From Halichondria panicea (lineage: Eukaryota > Porifera > Demospongiae > Suberitida > Halichondriidae), in assembly GCF_963675165.1 (NCBI RefSeq), contig NC_087388.1, forward strand, positions 1,776,800 through 1,840,799: a stretch of 64,000 nt of DNA. Direction: 5' to 3'. The translations under genes were made by a program, and so were the position numbers. Every line of letters starts with the position of its first letter. Position 1 is the stretch's first letter. The notes under the pieces are model-generated. The model did no database searches. It was not told the DNA's origin and saw only the letters and a list, made by a program, of their open reading frames with translations. This document shows, piece after piece, positions 36,066 through 47,357 of the stretch.

Positions 36066-36728
36066 CTTGTCGACGTGTTAGTGCTCTAAGAGGTTCTGAC
36101 CAGCGTAAGCTATCTCTCTCAAACCTCTCATCAGCTAAGCTAGTGCTTCAGTCACTGCTATCTAAGGCAAAGGTAAATGGGGTATAGCACAAATGTTTGT
36201 CTCTACCTCAATACATAAAGTGTTTTCCCTTGCAATTATGGGTGTAAGAAGACCTCATTTATAATGATCCCTCTATATGAACTGAATATTGACCTTTACT
36301 TTTGTGTCATCATGATGTGCACTACTTATGCATGTGAACTCTTGGCACCTGTTATAATAGTGGTTGACCATCAGTGGGCGGTGGTGGTTTATTCTGCAAC
36401 CAAGGTCAAAATACGCAGACTTATTCATTGTATTGTCTTTGCAAAATGGCATACTACTCTGATTCGGGTTTTTTTACAGACACTGCAGCATATTTCTTAC
36501 TTATCGTGCCCTCGTCATGCCTTATGCTGTACTGCTAATAACCTGTACTTGTAACTTATAATTATATCTACATGTTATAATTATACTGTAAAGGATGCAA
36601 TAATAATTTTTTCTTTACAGGGATTTGGACTAACAGAGGTCACAAGTGTGCAGCTGATAATTGAACACTTAGAGAATGAACTGAAATCAGTACTCTCATC
36701 AATGACTGAGCTAGATGTGAACTCTTAA
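28603..36728 (+). CDS. TTC27: Tetratricopeptide repeat protein 27, 18 exons, 787 aa
   Basis: The exons are 28603-28669, 28750-28946, 29234-29435, 29551-29593, 29783-29855, 29917-29968, 30141-30405, 31977-32043, 32657-32866, 33064-33414, 33638-33736, 33949-34001, 34588-34666, 34907-35054, 35250-35380, 35628-35739, 36066-36172 and 36621-36728. All junctions are GT-AG and the sum is 788 codons. Recognisable family stretches are [73 protein letters not shown] and [17 protein letters not shown]. The TPR array lies in the second half (about residues 390-650). TTC27 is a conserved helical-repeat scaffold; its precise role is poorly defined. A 43-nt exon (29551) is needed to keep phase. Intron 7 (30406-31976) and intron 8 hold MITEs. 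Confidence 0.92.
30950..31082. mobile_element. Hairpin MITE in TTC27 intron 7
   Basis: This 133-bp imperfect palindrome starts TTAGACACTGTTTAGGAAGT and ends with its complement. The arms include AAATCACGTGG-like segments. No clear target duplication was seen. Just downstream are short proline-codon-like repeats (31200-31330), three 22-bp repeats of TACATGATTTTCTATTGAAG (31589-31632) and copy 2 of the window-start repeat (31638-31702). Confidence 0.75.
31638..31702. repeat. Dispersed repeat, copy 2
   Basis: This matches bases 5-70 of the window nearly base for base, including CCTCTAACCAATCAGATTGC. Confidence 0.6.
32232..32642. mobile_element. CAGGGTGTC-ended MITE in TTC27 intron 8
   Basis: The ends are inverted: CAGGGTGTCATACAGG at left and CCTGTATGACACCCTG at right. 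CAGGG-type termini are common in hAT elements, but no clear 8-bp duplication is visible. The right end lies 14 bases from the splice acceptor of the next exon. A second MITE is nested within it. Confidence 0.7.
32395..32604. mobile_element. Nested palindromic MITE (TACCGTATAG ends)
   Basis: The ends are TACCGTATAGCGGGTATATT and AATATACCCTCTATACGGTA. Internal inverted blocks carry TTCGCGG/CCGCGAA motifs. The TA at each end suggests a TA target site, as in Tc1/mariner-type MITEs. It sits inside the CAGGGTGTC element. Confidence 0.7.
35173..35208. repeat. (CA)n microsatellite
   Basis: This simple CA repeat lies in a TTC27 intron, upstream of the exon at 35250. A second, longer CA tract runs to the acceptor at 36065. 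Confidence 0.95.
35994..36064. repeat. (CA)n microsatellite forming the acceptor of TTC27 exon 17
   Basis: About 30 CA units end in ACACACAG directly at the exon start (36066). Length changes here could affect splicing efficiency. Bases 36729-37105 after the gene show no recognisable feature. Confidence 0.95.
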
Positions 36729-37105
36729 GACCATAACATTTTTGTGTGCTCTCATGTGGAATTTTTGGCATTGCCTTAAGTTGTCATTTGCTAATGTAAA
36801 TAGAGAGTTGTGGGTGTTTGATTGATTGTTCTTTGGCCAAATTAAGAACACTGCCTTTTAAAAAACGGGAGTTGCTGTGGTTGGCACCGCTTATCTACAA
36901 GCACTCGTGTTAATATACAACATGTAAGGAACAGTTTCCGTGGTTATACATTGAAGTGCCCACTTGCACTCGCTTGGTAATTGCTTACAATGGTCATAGT
37001 ACATACGCACAACTTGACATAATAATGGAATTGTGTAAAACCAAAAGTGTGAAAATAAATTGTTTAATGATATATACTTGTACATACATGATTATTTTTC
37101 TCAGT

Positions 37106-39309
37106 TTAGTTCTTCTTATAATCAGAAATCCTCGTGAGGTCAAAACCGGCACCTCCATAATCAGGATTGTTGATTTCTGCCGACTGTACACTGGTGTAGA
37201 GGGTGTTCTCAAACTCATGATCAGTCATGGTTGATCTCATCGTACTCGTGTTGGCTAGCTTTGTGGATGTAGTTCGTTCCAAAGTGTTGTCGGGGATACC
37301 GTACGCTGGGTTGTCTCCATGTATCTCACCATTAGGGAAGTATGTAGCAACGATGGCTGTATATATGGTAACAGAGATCAAGGTAAAACTAACATTGTAT
37401 ATGGATCTATGTGCCGTATGCATACACATACATTATTATATTGTCACTACGAATTAACTGATATTCGCCCATGATAATTAATTATAGGCTCCCTGTTCAC
37501 TGGATGTAACACATTACTAATGTACAACTTCCAGACCTTCGATAACTGCACTTACATTTCTTTTTCCTTACAAGACAGGCAATCACCACTAGCAAAGAGA
37601 TGATGATCAACACTAGCAGAAGCAGTGCAGCCGTTATCCCACCCACCAGTGCCTCTATGACAACTCCATCCCCAAATCCTATCGAAAAATCAATTGAAAT
37701 AGTATGACTGGGTTACGTTGCTCACAAAATAAATGTGGGTACGTACTTTTTGATTGCATATCCGGGCAGTGGCTACACAGTTCTCCAGTGAATCCAGGAT
37801 TGCAATCACATGTGAAGTTAGTTTGTCCGTTAACACAGCGACCGTTTCTGTTACAATTCACACCATAGCAATAATCAATCCTCTCACATAGCGACCCAGT
37901 GAACGGAGGGTCACAGTTACAGGAGAATGAGTTTACGCCATCGATACACGTACCGAGTCCATTGCAATCTTGATTCACGCAATCGTCAATGTTAGTTTCA
38001 CAGTTCATACCTGTGAATCCAGTATTGCAGACACAGGTATATGAATTGAGCCCATCAATACATTTACCACTTCCACTGCAAATTTGAAACTCACAGTCGT
38101 CAACATTTGTGTTGCAAGTAACACCAGTATACCCAGCATCGCATACACAAATATAAGAGTTGATTCCATCCATACACAGTCCTTTACCACTGCAGTTTTG
38201 ACTATCACATTCGTCAATATTTGTCTCACAGTTTGACCCAGAAAAACCTGGTGCACACTCGCAATGATAAGAGTTGATTTCATCAATACAGCGGCCATTA
38301 CCACTACAATTCTCATCTTCACAATCATCAATGTTTCTCTCACAATCAATCCCAGTATAGCCAGGATTACAGTCGCAAATGTGTGATGATTCTTCGTTGG
38401 TGCATATTCCATTTCCATTACAAGACTGTCCAAAGCAATAGTCTATCAACTCACAATTTTCTCCCATGAAACCATCATTACAAACACAGGTATAGCTGTT
38501 CATCATCTTAACACACATGCCACTTCCATTGCACATGATGCTATCACGTTCACACACATCAACAAACTGACATTGTTCTCCATGGTAAATTGTTGCACAG
38601 TGCACTCTAACAATCAGACTCATCTTTCCGTAATTGTGAACTCCTGATACGTTAGTCAGTGTTAAGCCAGCACTGTTGAGAACGTTGCTGCGTAGTTGGA
38701 CTGTAATTATATCAACAAGATCATCGGAATCACTTTCCTGAGAATCCCTATCTATCACTCCTACATACAGCTGGATACCATTCTGAAATGGAAGTTTAGT
38801 AACGTTCATACTTTTGTTGTTAGCAAAACTATCTTACCCAAAGTTGGTCATCAGTCAGTGTTATCATATTAGGTCCAGTTGAAGTGAATTCAAGAGAATC
38901 ATCATTCAAGACAATGTCTGTAGTAAACATTTGTGGTGCCATGCATCCACTTGTTTCTGTAGGTGGAGTACTGAATGGACGCAAACAGAATGTGAAGAAG
39001 TTATCACAGAGCTCATCTTCAGTACATATTCCATCATTCGAAAGATCACTGTTTTCTGCTGGATCACAACATTCTCCATTGTTACCAGCTGCTCTACTCT
39101 CTGGGTTGTTGTAGGACCTGAGATTTACTTGAACCACATAGTCACACAGAGCTCTGTGGTCACTTAGCTGTACAGATTTTGTAACATAATTATTGAGCAG
39201 AATATTCTAGAATATTCTGCTATAGTGAGATCTAGTGAGATCTAGAGATCTGTGATTTTCTCACCATATAAATCACAAAGAAACAGAGGAGAGTAAAATT
39301 GTACCTCAT
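37106..39309 (-). CDS. Notch-ligand-like EGF protein, copy A (intact), 5 exons, 594 aa
   Basis: The minus-strand exons are 39309-39265, 39167-38838, 38782-37747, 37678-37556 and 37356-37106, totalling 595 codons. Exon 1 is a signal peptide (MRYNFTLLCFFVIYM). Exon 2 resembles the MNNL/C2 domain of Delta/Jagged (VQVNLRSYNN, GNNGECCDP, FFTFCLRP). Exon 3 continues to VRVHCATIYHGEQCQ, a possible stub of a DSL domain, then seven EGF repeats (about 199-465), several with calcium-binding NIDDC/NIDEC starts. Exon 4 gives one membrane span (about 478-503) before RKKK. Exon 5 is a roughly 84-residue cytoplasmic tail. The architecture fits a membrane Notch ligand, but a full DSL domain is not visible, so receptor binding is unproven. 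Confidence 0.85.
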
Positions 39310-39519
39310 CTTTTTAGTCCACTGGTAGAGGTGGTCTAGATCAGAGATTACTCTATCCCTGTCTAGATCTCTGTCTATATTCAATATTGTTGTTAATTTT
39401 ATGCGCATGTGCAAGTGCAAAAACAGAGGTGTGGCTGCATGGGTGCTTTTTCGCCATTCAATCTCTCTATCCCAGAATGAGTTTATCTCAATTGAATTGT
39501 ACACCCTCTTAGCAGTGGT

Positions 39520-40890
39520 GTATTGATGCTATCAAGAGGAGATGCGGCTGTGTACTGATTAAAGTAGTCATCCATACCGTCAAGAGCTCTGATACTCCTG
39601 ATGCCGTGAACTTATCATAATTATCCTCGGCTTTCATTCAAACTTTAGCAGGCAATGCAGGCAAAGTCATGCAGATAGAGAGTTTTATCTCCACCAGCTC
39701 TATAATACGTACATCACGTACTCTGTTTGTAAACACGCTCTCAATTAATTTTACCACTTTAAGTAAAAGATATCTTGTTAGTACACAAGATATATATTTT
39801 TTAGTATTGGATCTTTATACCAGTATACCATTTATAGGTAGTTGTATGCAGCTATATACTGTATAATATACTGTAATCAGTATAATAATGATTCAGTCTT
39901 CAGAGGATGTAGTCTGTAGACTAGTTCATCAAACATTCTGATGTGTGCTTGTAGAAGGAGCTGCTTTAGAGACACGTACTCTGGAAGAGGGCTATAGGGC
40001 TCAGGCTGAGCCTTGCTCACTAGCACTGCACGCACTGCACTAGGCATGTTCAGCTTCTGTACGTATTCAAAGAAAAAGAAACCGTAATGTAAGAGTGCTA
40101 TTCTAAGCTTACCTTTGCTCTGGCATAGCCGGGTCTATAGACACAGTCAGAATAAGTATATTTTTATTGGAATTACGTTGTTGTTATTAAAATTTTGTTA
40201 GTTTTCGATCATGTATAATTATGTATGGTGGCATGTTTACAGAACAGCGCTTTTAAGAAACAGGGGTTGCTACTTATCTACACATGTCAAGCACTTACAC
40301 TGAATATGCTTTATACCATGAATAAGGGTAGTGTGCCATGGTATACAATTATACTCACGCTTGCACAATGTATAAGTACCCAGCATGACTAATATAAGGA
40401 TGTATACTTGAACAAAATGCAATTAGTGAGAACATTCATAAAATGCAATAGCACAACTCAACAACTCAACTATTACTACTTTGAAAAAGCAAAAAAACAC
40501 TGGATAGTGTAATGTCACAAAACACAGAACACTGCATGATAATGTGTTGAAGGCTATAATTTTATAATAATTGTTCCTCACTGAAAAATGTTATCCTTTA
40601 GAGTGAGAACTCCTTGAGATCAATATCTTCATCATCGGGATTGTTGACTTCTGCCAACTGTACACTGTCGTAAAGGGTGTTCTCAAACTCAGCAATGTCT
40701 GATCTCATCGTACCTGTGTTGGTTAGGTTTGTGGATGTAGTTTGTTCCAAGGAGTTGTCGGGGATCCCGTACACTTGGTTGTCTCCATGCATCTCACCAT
40801 TTGGAAAGTATGTAGCATTGATGGCTGTATGGCAACAGAGGGGCATATAGAACAAATAAACGTTGACGCACGTGTGTACACATGCACATT
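39520..40890. repeat. Segmental duplication, copy 1 (spacer A-B)
   Basis: This spacer recurs at 60340-63020 with very few base changes. The right-hand copy carries two large insertions (60632-61462 and about 61511-62010). The duplication continues into the 3' end of copies B and E. No gene was recognised in 39310-40597 itself. Confidence 0.9.
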
Positions 40891-43513
40891 AATGTGACAG
40901 GCTCTGGGAAAACCAGACTATTGGAGCAGACCAAAATGTTGGTGATTAATGTACCAAGTGATAGAGCAGAGCATTGCCTACACAATGATATGCTTAGTGT
41001 TCACATACCTAGTTTCATACCCGAGTCATGCGCGTTGGAAACTCGAAGCCGTAAAATGTAGTATCGAGAAAACGGCTCTCAAAGATTGCTTAATTAGGAA
41101 AAATAAGGTAATAGCGAAAGTTTGGACGAAGCGTTTCGATGGAAAGAGTTGGATTTAGAGCATCATATTTTACAGAGAGGTAGTAGAAGGACTGTAGATA
41201 CTTATACATTAATAACATTTTATTTGAGATTTTATACTGTAGGCATAAATATAGCTGTAGCTCAATACCAAATTCTGCTCCAATAGTCTGGTTTTCCCAG
41301 AGCCTGTCACATTTATCGATAGTTTCAATACAAGCAATTCTCCTAAACATCAATAATGATAATCCACACAGGCGCTAATGTTTGGAATTCTCCCAATACC
41401 TATAAATGGTTGTCACAATTATAGGTCCTAATAAACAGTAGCATTGATGACTGTATGGCAACAGAGAGATGTATGGAACAAATAAATGTTAATACTTGCG
41501 TGTATGTACACATTTATCTATGCTTTCTACAGTATAACTGTCAATACAAGCAATTCCGAATCAAATAGGGCCCTAATAAACATCGATGTTTATGGACTCT
41601 CCAAAGCAACCAATGCCTAATCGTGTTTGTCATTATTATAGGAAACAATAACTCTAGTATACATGTCTATAACATTGTAAGGGAATATTTGATAACACAC
41701 ACATGCATGCACTCACAATTCTTTTTCTTTACAAGGTAGGCTATCGCCACTAGCAACAAGATGATGATCAACACCAGCAGAAGCAGTGCAGCCGTTACTC
41801 CACCCAGCAGTGCCTCTATGACAACTCCATCCCCCACTTCTGTAGGAAAAATGTATGTTACGCTTAGCTAACCTTCCTCTGTCTCTATTGTATATTATGT
41901 CAGGAATTGCTCACAAATACGTACACAATGTAATGTACTGTATGTACCATTTAATTGCATATCCATACTACACAGTTCTCCAGTGAATCCAGGATTGCAA
42001 TTACAAGTGAAGCTAGTTTGTTCGTTAACACAGCGACCGTTTCTGTTACAATTCACACCATAGCAATAATCAATCCTCTCACATAGCGACCCAGTGAACG
42101 GAGGGTCACAGTTACACGAGAATGAGTTTATGCCATCGATACACGTACCTATAGTCCATTACAATCTTGATTCACGCAATCGTCAATGTTAGTTTCACAG
42201 TTCATACCTGTAAATCCGGTATTGCAGACACAGATATAGGAATTGATTCCATCCATACATTCACCACTTCCGCTGCAATTCTGAAACTCACAATCGTCAA
42301 TGTTTGTGCTGCAATTATCACCAGTATACCCAGCAAAACATACACAAGCATACGAGTTGATTCCATCCATACATTCACCATTTCCGGTACAATTTTGAAA
42401 CTCACAGTCGTCAAAATTTGTGTTGCAATTAACACCAGTATACCCAGCATCGCATACACAAATATAAGAGTTGATTCCATCCATACACAGTCCTTCACCA
42501 CTGCAGTTCTGACCATCACATTCGTCAATATTTGTCTCACAGTTTGTCCCAGAAAAACCTGGTGCACACTCGCAATAATAAGAGTTGATTTCATCAATAC
42601 AGCGGCCATTACCACTGCAATTCTCATCTTCACAATCATTAATGTTTATCCCACAATCAATCCCAGTATAGCCAGGATTACAATTGCAAATGAATAATAA
42701 TTCTTCGTTGGTGCATTGTCCATTTCCATTGCAAGACTGATTAAACCATTCACACGCATAAAAAACTGACATTGTCCTCCATAGTGAAATGGTGCACAGT
42801 ACACTTTAGCAGTTAGAATAATTCTTCCATGATTGTGATTTCCTTGTATGCTGAACGTTAAACCGGCAGCACTGGCACTGTTGATCTGAAGGATACCAAG
42901 TGGGATCGTGATTGTATCAACCAGATCATCCTGGGTACCATTATCTTTATCAACCACCATCACAAACAGCTGGATATTATTCTGAAATTGAAAGCAAAAT
43001 CGTGATACAAGTAATCAGTTTACACGAATTTTTACCTGCCAAGAGCCGTTAATTGTCCATGTTAGTGGATTGGGTACTCCAAAATCAGTTGAGGTGAAAT
43101 TTAGAGAATCGCTATTAGGGATGATGTTAGTAGTGATTGTTGGTGATTGCGATGTAAAACATTCTGTATTAACTTGTCCGCTTGGTCGTAGACAGAACGA
43201 GAAGAAATTATCACAGAGCTCATCTTCAGTACAAATTTCATCATTCGAAAGATCACTGTTTTCAGTTGCTGGATCACAACATTCTCCATTGTTACCAGTT
43301 GCTCTGCTCTCTGGGTTGTTGTAGGACCTGAGATTTACTTCAACCACATAGTCACACAAAGCTCTGTGGTCACTTAGCTGTACAGATTTTTTAAGATTGA
43401 AAGGTATATTCTTAGAGTAGATCTAGTATAGCTACCTATATAGGGCCTACTATATAGGGGTTTCTCACCATATAAATTGCAAAGAAATAGAGAAGAGCAA
43501 AATTGCACCTCAT
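40598..43513 (-). pseudogene. Notch-ligand-like EGF gene, copy B, frameshifted
   Basis: The same five-exon plan as copy A is visible: exon 1 43513-43469, exon 2 43377-43036, exon 3 42981-41948, exon 4 41839-41717 and exon 5 40824-40598. Two lesions break exon 3. Near 42775 the frame shifts after YGGQCQF and the first EGF repeat is missing. Near 42147 an extra two bases create a TAG after DCNGL. Splice sites, membrane span and tail remain intact, so decay is recent. Sequencing error is the alternative for either indel. Confidence 0.75.
40894..41310. mobile_element. MITE in the last intron of copy B
   Basis: Inverted ends of about 34 bp begin GTGACAGGCTCTGGGAAAAC. The paralogous spacer near 63020-63040 (ACATGCATCATTTATCG) lacks the element, which confirms an insertion. 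The interior has no coding capacity. Confidence 0.85.
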
Positions 43514-43940
43514 CTTTGTATTTCACTTTAGTAGTTCTACATAGACTGCAATGCAGTCTTAACAGAGGCGTGGCTCTGGGCTCACCAGTATGCTGTTGCA
43601 ATGTTGATTGCCTGCATCCTATGGTGATATAACTCAAAATTATGTAATCTGATTAATTAAAAAGAAAACTGCCAAGCCGGATAATCGAGGTTCCGGATAA
43701 TCGAGGGCCGGATAATCGAGGTTCTACTGTATCACTTCTTGGAAATAACATTAAACACGTGTCTCAGTTTTACGACAATGCTGTAATTAAACAGGATCTG
43801 TTATTGTTTACTAACAGAGCTTACAAGTGTGCAGCTGAAAACAGTTCTCTCGCCAATGGCAGATCTTAGTTTGTCTTCCATGTACATTACGTGTGGGTTT
43901 GAACAATGGAGAACTATATGGTGCATATTATGAGTGCTGC

Positions 43941-45028
43941 TAGCCTCGATCCCAGGCCGAGTTTTCGCTTTTATAACGGTTAGGCGAACAACTGGGCCTG
44001 GTACTAGTTGTCTGCGCATGCGTCAAATTTTCATTGTATATTTGTGGTCGGCAAAAATATTTAATAAATCAATAATGGAAATTTGTACACAGAAAATGCA
44101 CAGGGTGAGTACACAAAAGATGCACATAGGGAGCTGCTTCACAAAGGCCTGGGGAGTTGCCAGTTGTGCTGCAGCACAATTACAGTGACCCAGGGCAACT
44201 TCAGGATGATTGAATGCCTTCAAATTACGTTTCAAAAAGATTTAGCAGGCTGCTGGACTTCTCTGATTCTAGGCCCCAACTCGTAACTCATTGCTTGAGA
44301 AAACGTAGATTCTCTTGATGTCTCTGAGCTACCCAGCAACGCTCGAATGAGCAGGTCATACTCCAGTCCTGTGTCTGTGAGTATAGGACAATATTAAAAG
44401 AAACCAAAGACGGTTAAACCCTTACCTCAAACTGTCCAGTCTCGTCCGTTAGTATAGCCAAGAGGAGCACTGTTGGGATAGCTGGATATTAGCCATTGCT
44501 CCTGTACAGAGAAGTAGACATTTTAAATACGTGTAGATCTATACATATTAAATTTCTCGGTTATAGTGTCATTGTCGACGAGCTGATGATGGCAGCACCA
44601 AGTTCTCTAGCTCACACTCTTCACTTGATCCACCATATTAATGATGAAACTATAGTCTACCTACATTCTTGCCAAACATGAACAAGACTTGATAGCATAG
44701 CCGGCCATAGGGCCCACACAAAAATATCTGACCTTAACAAGCTTGACAAAGCTTTATACCTCTTCCCTTGTTGTTCAGTCTTCAGAATAAGCTTCAGAGA
44801 AGAGAGAAGCTTCAGCTAAGAGCCATTCCAATCGATTCCAATAATGATAAAACGGGAACTGACTTCTAGTACACGATAGTACACGAATATAAATGTCACA
44901 AAAGTGAACGAGAATATCCATTCGTCAGAATCTGACGAACGACTGACGCATGCGCAGACAACTAGTACCAGGCCCAGTTGTTCGCCTAACCATTATAAAA
45001 GCGAAAACTCGGCCTGGGATCGAGGCTA
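43941..45028. mobile_element. TAGCCTCG-ended non-autonomous MULE, 1.09 kb
   Basis: The inverted repeats are about 87 bp long and start TAGCCTCGATCCCAGGCCGA. The 9-mer GAGTGCTGC is duplicated exactly (43932-43940 and 45029-45037). The interior has splice-like signals on minus (donor GAG/GTAAGG near 44424, acceptor CTCACAG near 44378). These could be a captured host gene fragment, not identified. No transposase is present. It is related to the element nested in the Gypsy gag. Confidence 0.88.
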
Positions 45029-45107
45029 GAGTGCTGCATGTTTGATTCAGGGCCTGTGGTTTTTATAGAAACAGTGATTGCAACTTATCTCCACAAGCAT
45101 GTACTTA

Positions 45108-45444
45108 TATGCACCTATCAATTTCAATCCCCACTACCCCCCATGCGGGCCGGGGGTATGTCGGGGTTTAGTGGGGATTTCGTTTGCATCAATATCAACA
45201 GCCCACCCCTGGGGGCCGGTTGAAATCAATTTCCCACTTCCCCTCCCATACCCCCACTTAGTAACCCTGGGATTTGACTCGCACGTGTGCATGTGCTACA
45301 CTTTTCCGGATATTTACTGTTGTAAGTTTGTACACTGAGGAAGTCAAATTCCCCACCCTATCCCGTACCTCGGGGTTACTTGCTGAATCAAAACCCCACT
45401 ATGCCCCGCCAGGGGGTAGTAGGGACTGACATTGATAAGTGCAT
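45108..45444. mobile_element. MITE with ACCTATCAATTTCAA ends, copy 1
   Basis: The left end ACCTATCAATTTCAATCCCC is mirrored by an inverted, diverged right end (GACATTGATAAGTGC). The interior contains GC-rich CCCCAC/GTGGGG inverted blocks. A second copy lies at 50024-50262 in the ankyrin-Roc-COR gene intron. Confidence 0.7.
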
Positions 45445-45761
45445 TACGCTTAACATAATTATGCATGAACTATTGAACAAGGGCAGTGTATATATAATTT
45501 ATTATAATCAAAGTGCCTATAATAATAATATTATATAACTCACTTGTTAATTAAGGCTTATAGCACAATGTAAGCCCATGCAGCATGACTTAGATCGATG
45601 TAATGCAATTAGTAGAAACAGAAAAAAAAAACAGCATGCACGGCTCAACTACATTACTACTTTTAAAAAGCAAATTACTTCATAGTGTAATGATCACAAA
45701 ACACTGATAATTATGTTGAAGGGTATACGTTTGTTCTTCACTGCGTGAGCCTGAAATGTTA

Positions 45762-46740
45762 TTAGAGTGAGAAATCCTTGAGATCAGTATCTTCATCATC
45801 AGGATTGTTTACTTCTGCCGACTGTACACTGGCGTAAAGGGTGTTCTCAAACTCGGCAATGTCCGATCTCATCGTACTCGTGTTGGTTAGGTTTGTGGAT
45901 GTGGTTTGTTCCAAGGAGTTTGTCGGGGATCCCGTACACTTGGTTGCTTCCATTCATCTCACCATTAACTTTTGTAGCATTGATGGCGGTATGGCAACAG
46001 AGAGGCTTATGGAACAAATAAACATTGATGAATGTGCGTATGCACATTCATCCATGCTTTCAATATGTACTGTCAATACAAGCAATAATCTCTCCTAAAA
46101 TGGCTGATGATATAAGAATAGGACCAGCCGTAATAAACATTGATGTTTATGGAATTCTCCAAAGCACACAACACAATGATAGGTCCCTGATAAGTATATA
46201 TAGGTGTGTGATCAATCTATAGTTTAAACTTGGTGTAGAGTGTAACTCCAGACATTTAATAGCACATGCATGGCTGATGCACTTATTCAAACTTCAAAGT
46301 AGCTTAGGCTATCCTATACTAGCAATAATTATAATCAACACTAGCAAAGAAGTGCAGCCCTTACTCAATCCACTCCTGTCAAAATAATTTATGTTAAGCT
46401 TAGTACAAAGCTATTTTTGTCAGGATCTCACAATGTAATGTACGTACTGTTTAATTGCTATCCATACTACACAGTTCTCCAGTGAATCCAGGATTGCAAT
46501 TACAAGTGAAAATAATATGTTTGTTAACACAGCGAGACCGTTTCTGTTACAATTCACACCATAGCAATAATTAATCCTCTCACATAGTAACCCAGTGAAC
46601 GGAGGGTCACAGTTACAGGAGAATGAGTTTACGCCATCGATACACGTACCGAGTCCATTGCAATCTTGATTCACGCAATCATCAATGTTAGTTTCACAGT
46701 TCATACATTCACCACTTCACTGCAATTCTAAAACTCACAA
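45762..46740 (-). pseudogene. Fragment of a Notch-ligand-like EGF gene
   Basis: On minus, 46720-46500 reads NCETNIDDCVNQDCNGLGTC...CDPPFTGLLCERINYC, the last EGF repeats, and is broken after NCNRN. Bases 46390-46300 retain a shortened membrane-span region. Bases 45985-45762 encode the tail ending DEDTDLKDFSL, with a frame break before it. The 5' two-thirds are absent; bases 46760-47030 show no similarity to the array. Confidence 0.8.
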
Positions 46741-47357
46741 TTGTCGATGTTTGAGATCCATAAAAGACACGCATAAATTAACCAGTATATACACAGAGAT
46801 TACACTTATTACAATGATTCATTATCCTCGAGACAGAACCGCAAAATTAGTCTTTAGATTCGGGTATAGGGTTGTTTTTTAGCTGCGGCTCTTTTCTGAA
46901 ATGCGGCCATCTCACTATTCCGACCAAGCTGCGCTGTCCCAAGGGTGGCCAAATTATAACGAGAGTCTACTAAACTATTACCACACATGTTACTAGCCCT
47001 CTACATCCCCTACTCAGATTAAAATACACACATACCATGCAGTGACCCGATATAAACTTATAAAAAAATGCGGTTGATTGTTATTTGCAAAACAGTGCCA
47101 CTTAAGAAACAGGTGTTGCTGAAGATTTTAATGGAAAATACCAAGATTACATTGAAATTCCACACAGTTTTTAGTTGCCTACTACCAGTATATCATAGGC
47201 GAGCACAATCATACATCTATTCTGTTGTAACAGCACAAAGTATAAACGTATACGTTCAGCATGTCTAAATTAAAGGCACTAATAATCGTGCAAAATTATA
47301 GTGGTATAAACGTACGTATGGTTCCTCACTGAGACTTGAAAAATGCTCTTATAATAG

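Noticed and set aside
36264-36554. 96-aa frame in a TTC27 intron
   Set aside because: It lies between exons 17 and 18, has no recognisable domain and no codon pattern unlike the surrounding intron.
42167-42697. Plus-strand 176-aa frame opposite EGF copy B
   Set aside because: It is an antisense shadow of the EGF repeats; equivalent antisense frames occur at 58959-59261 and 58634-58846.
45038-45338. Two small overlapping plus frames after the 1.09-kb MULE
   Set aside because: They overlap a repeat (45108-45444) found again at 50024-50262, so they are MITE sequence rather than a gene.
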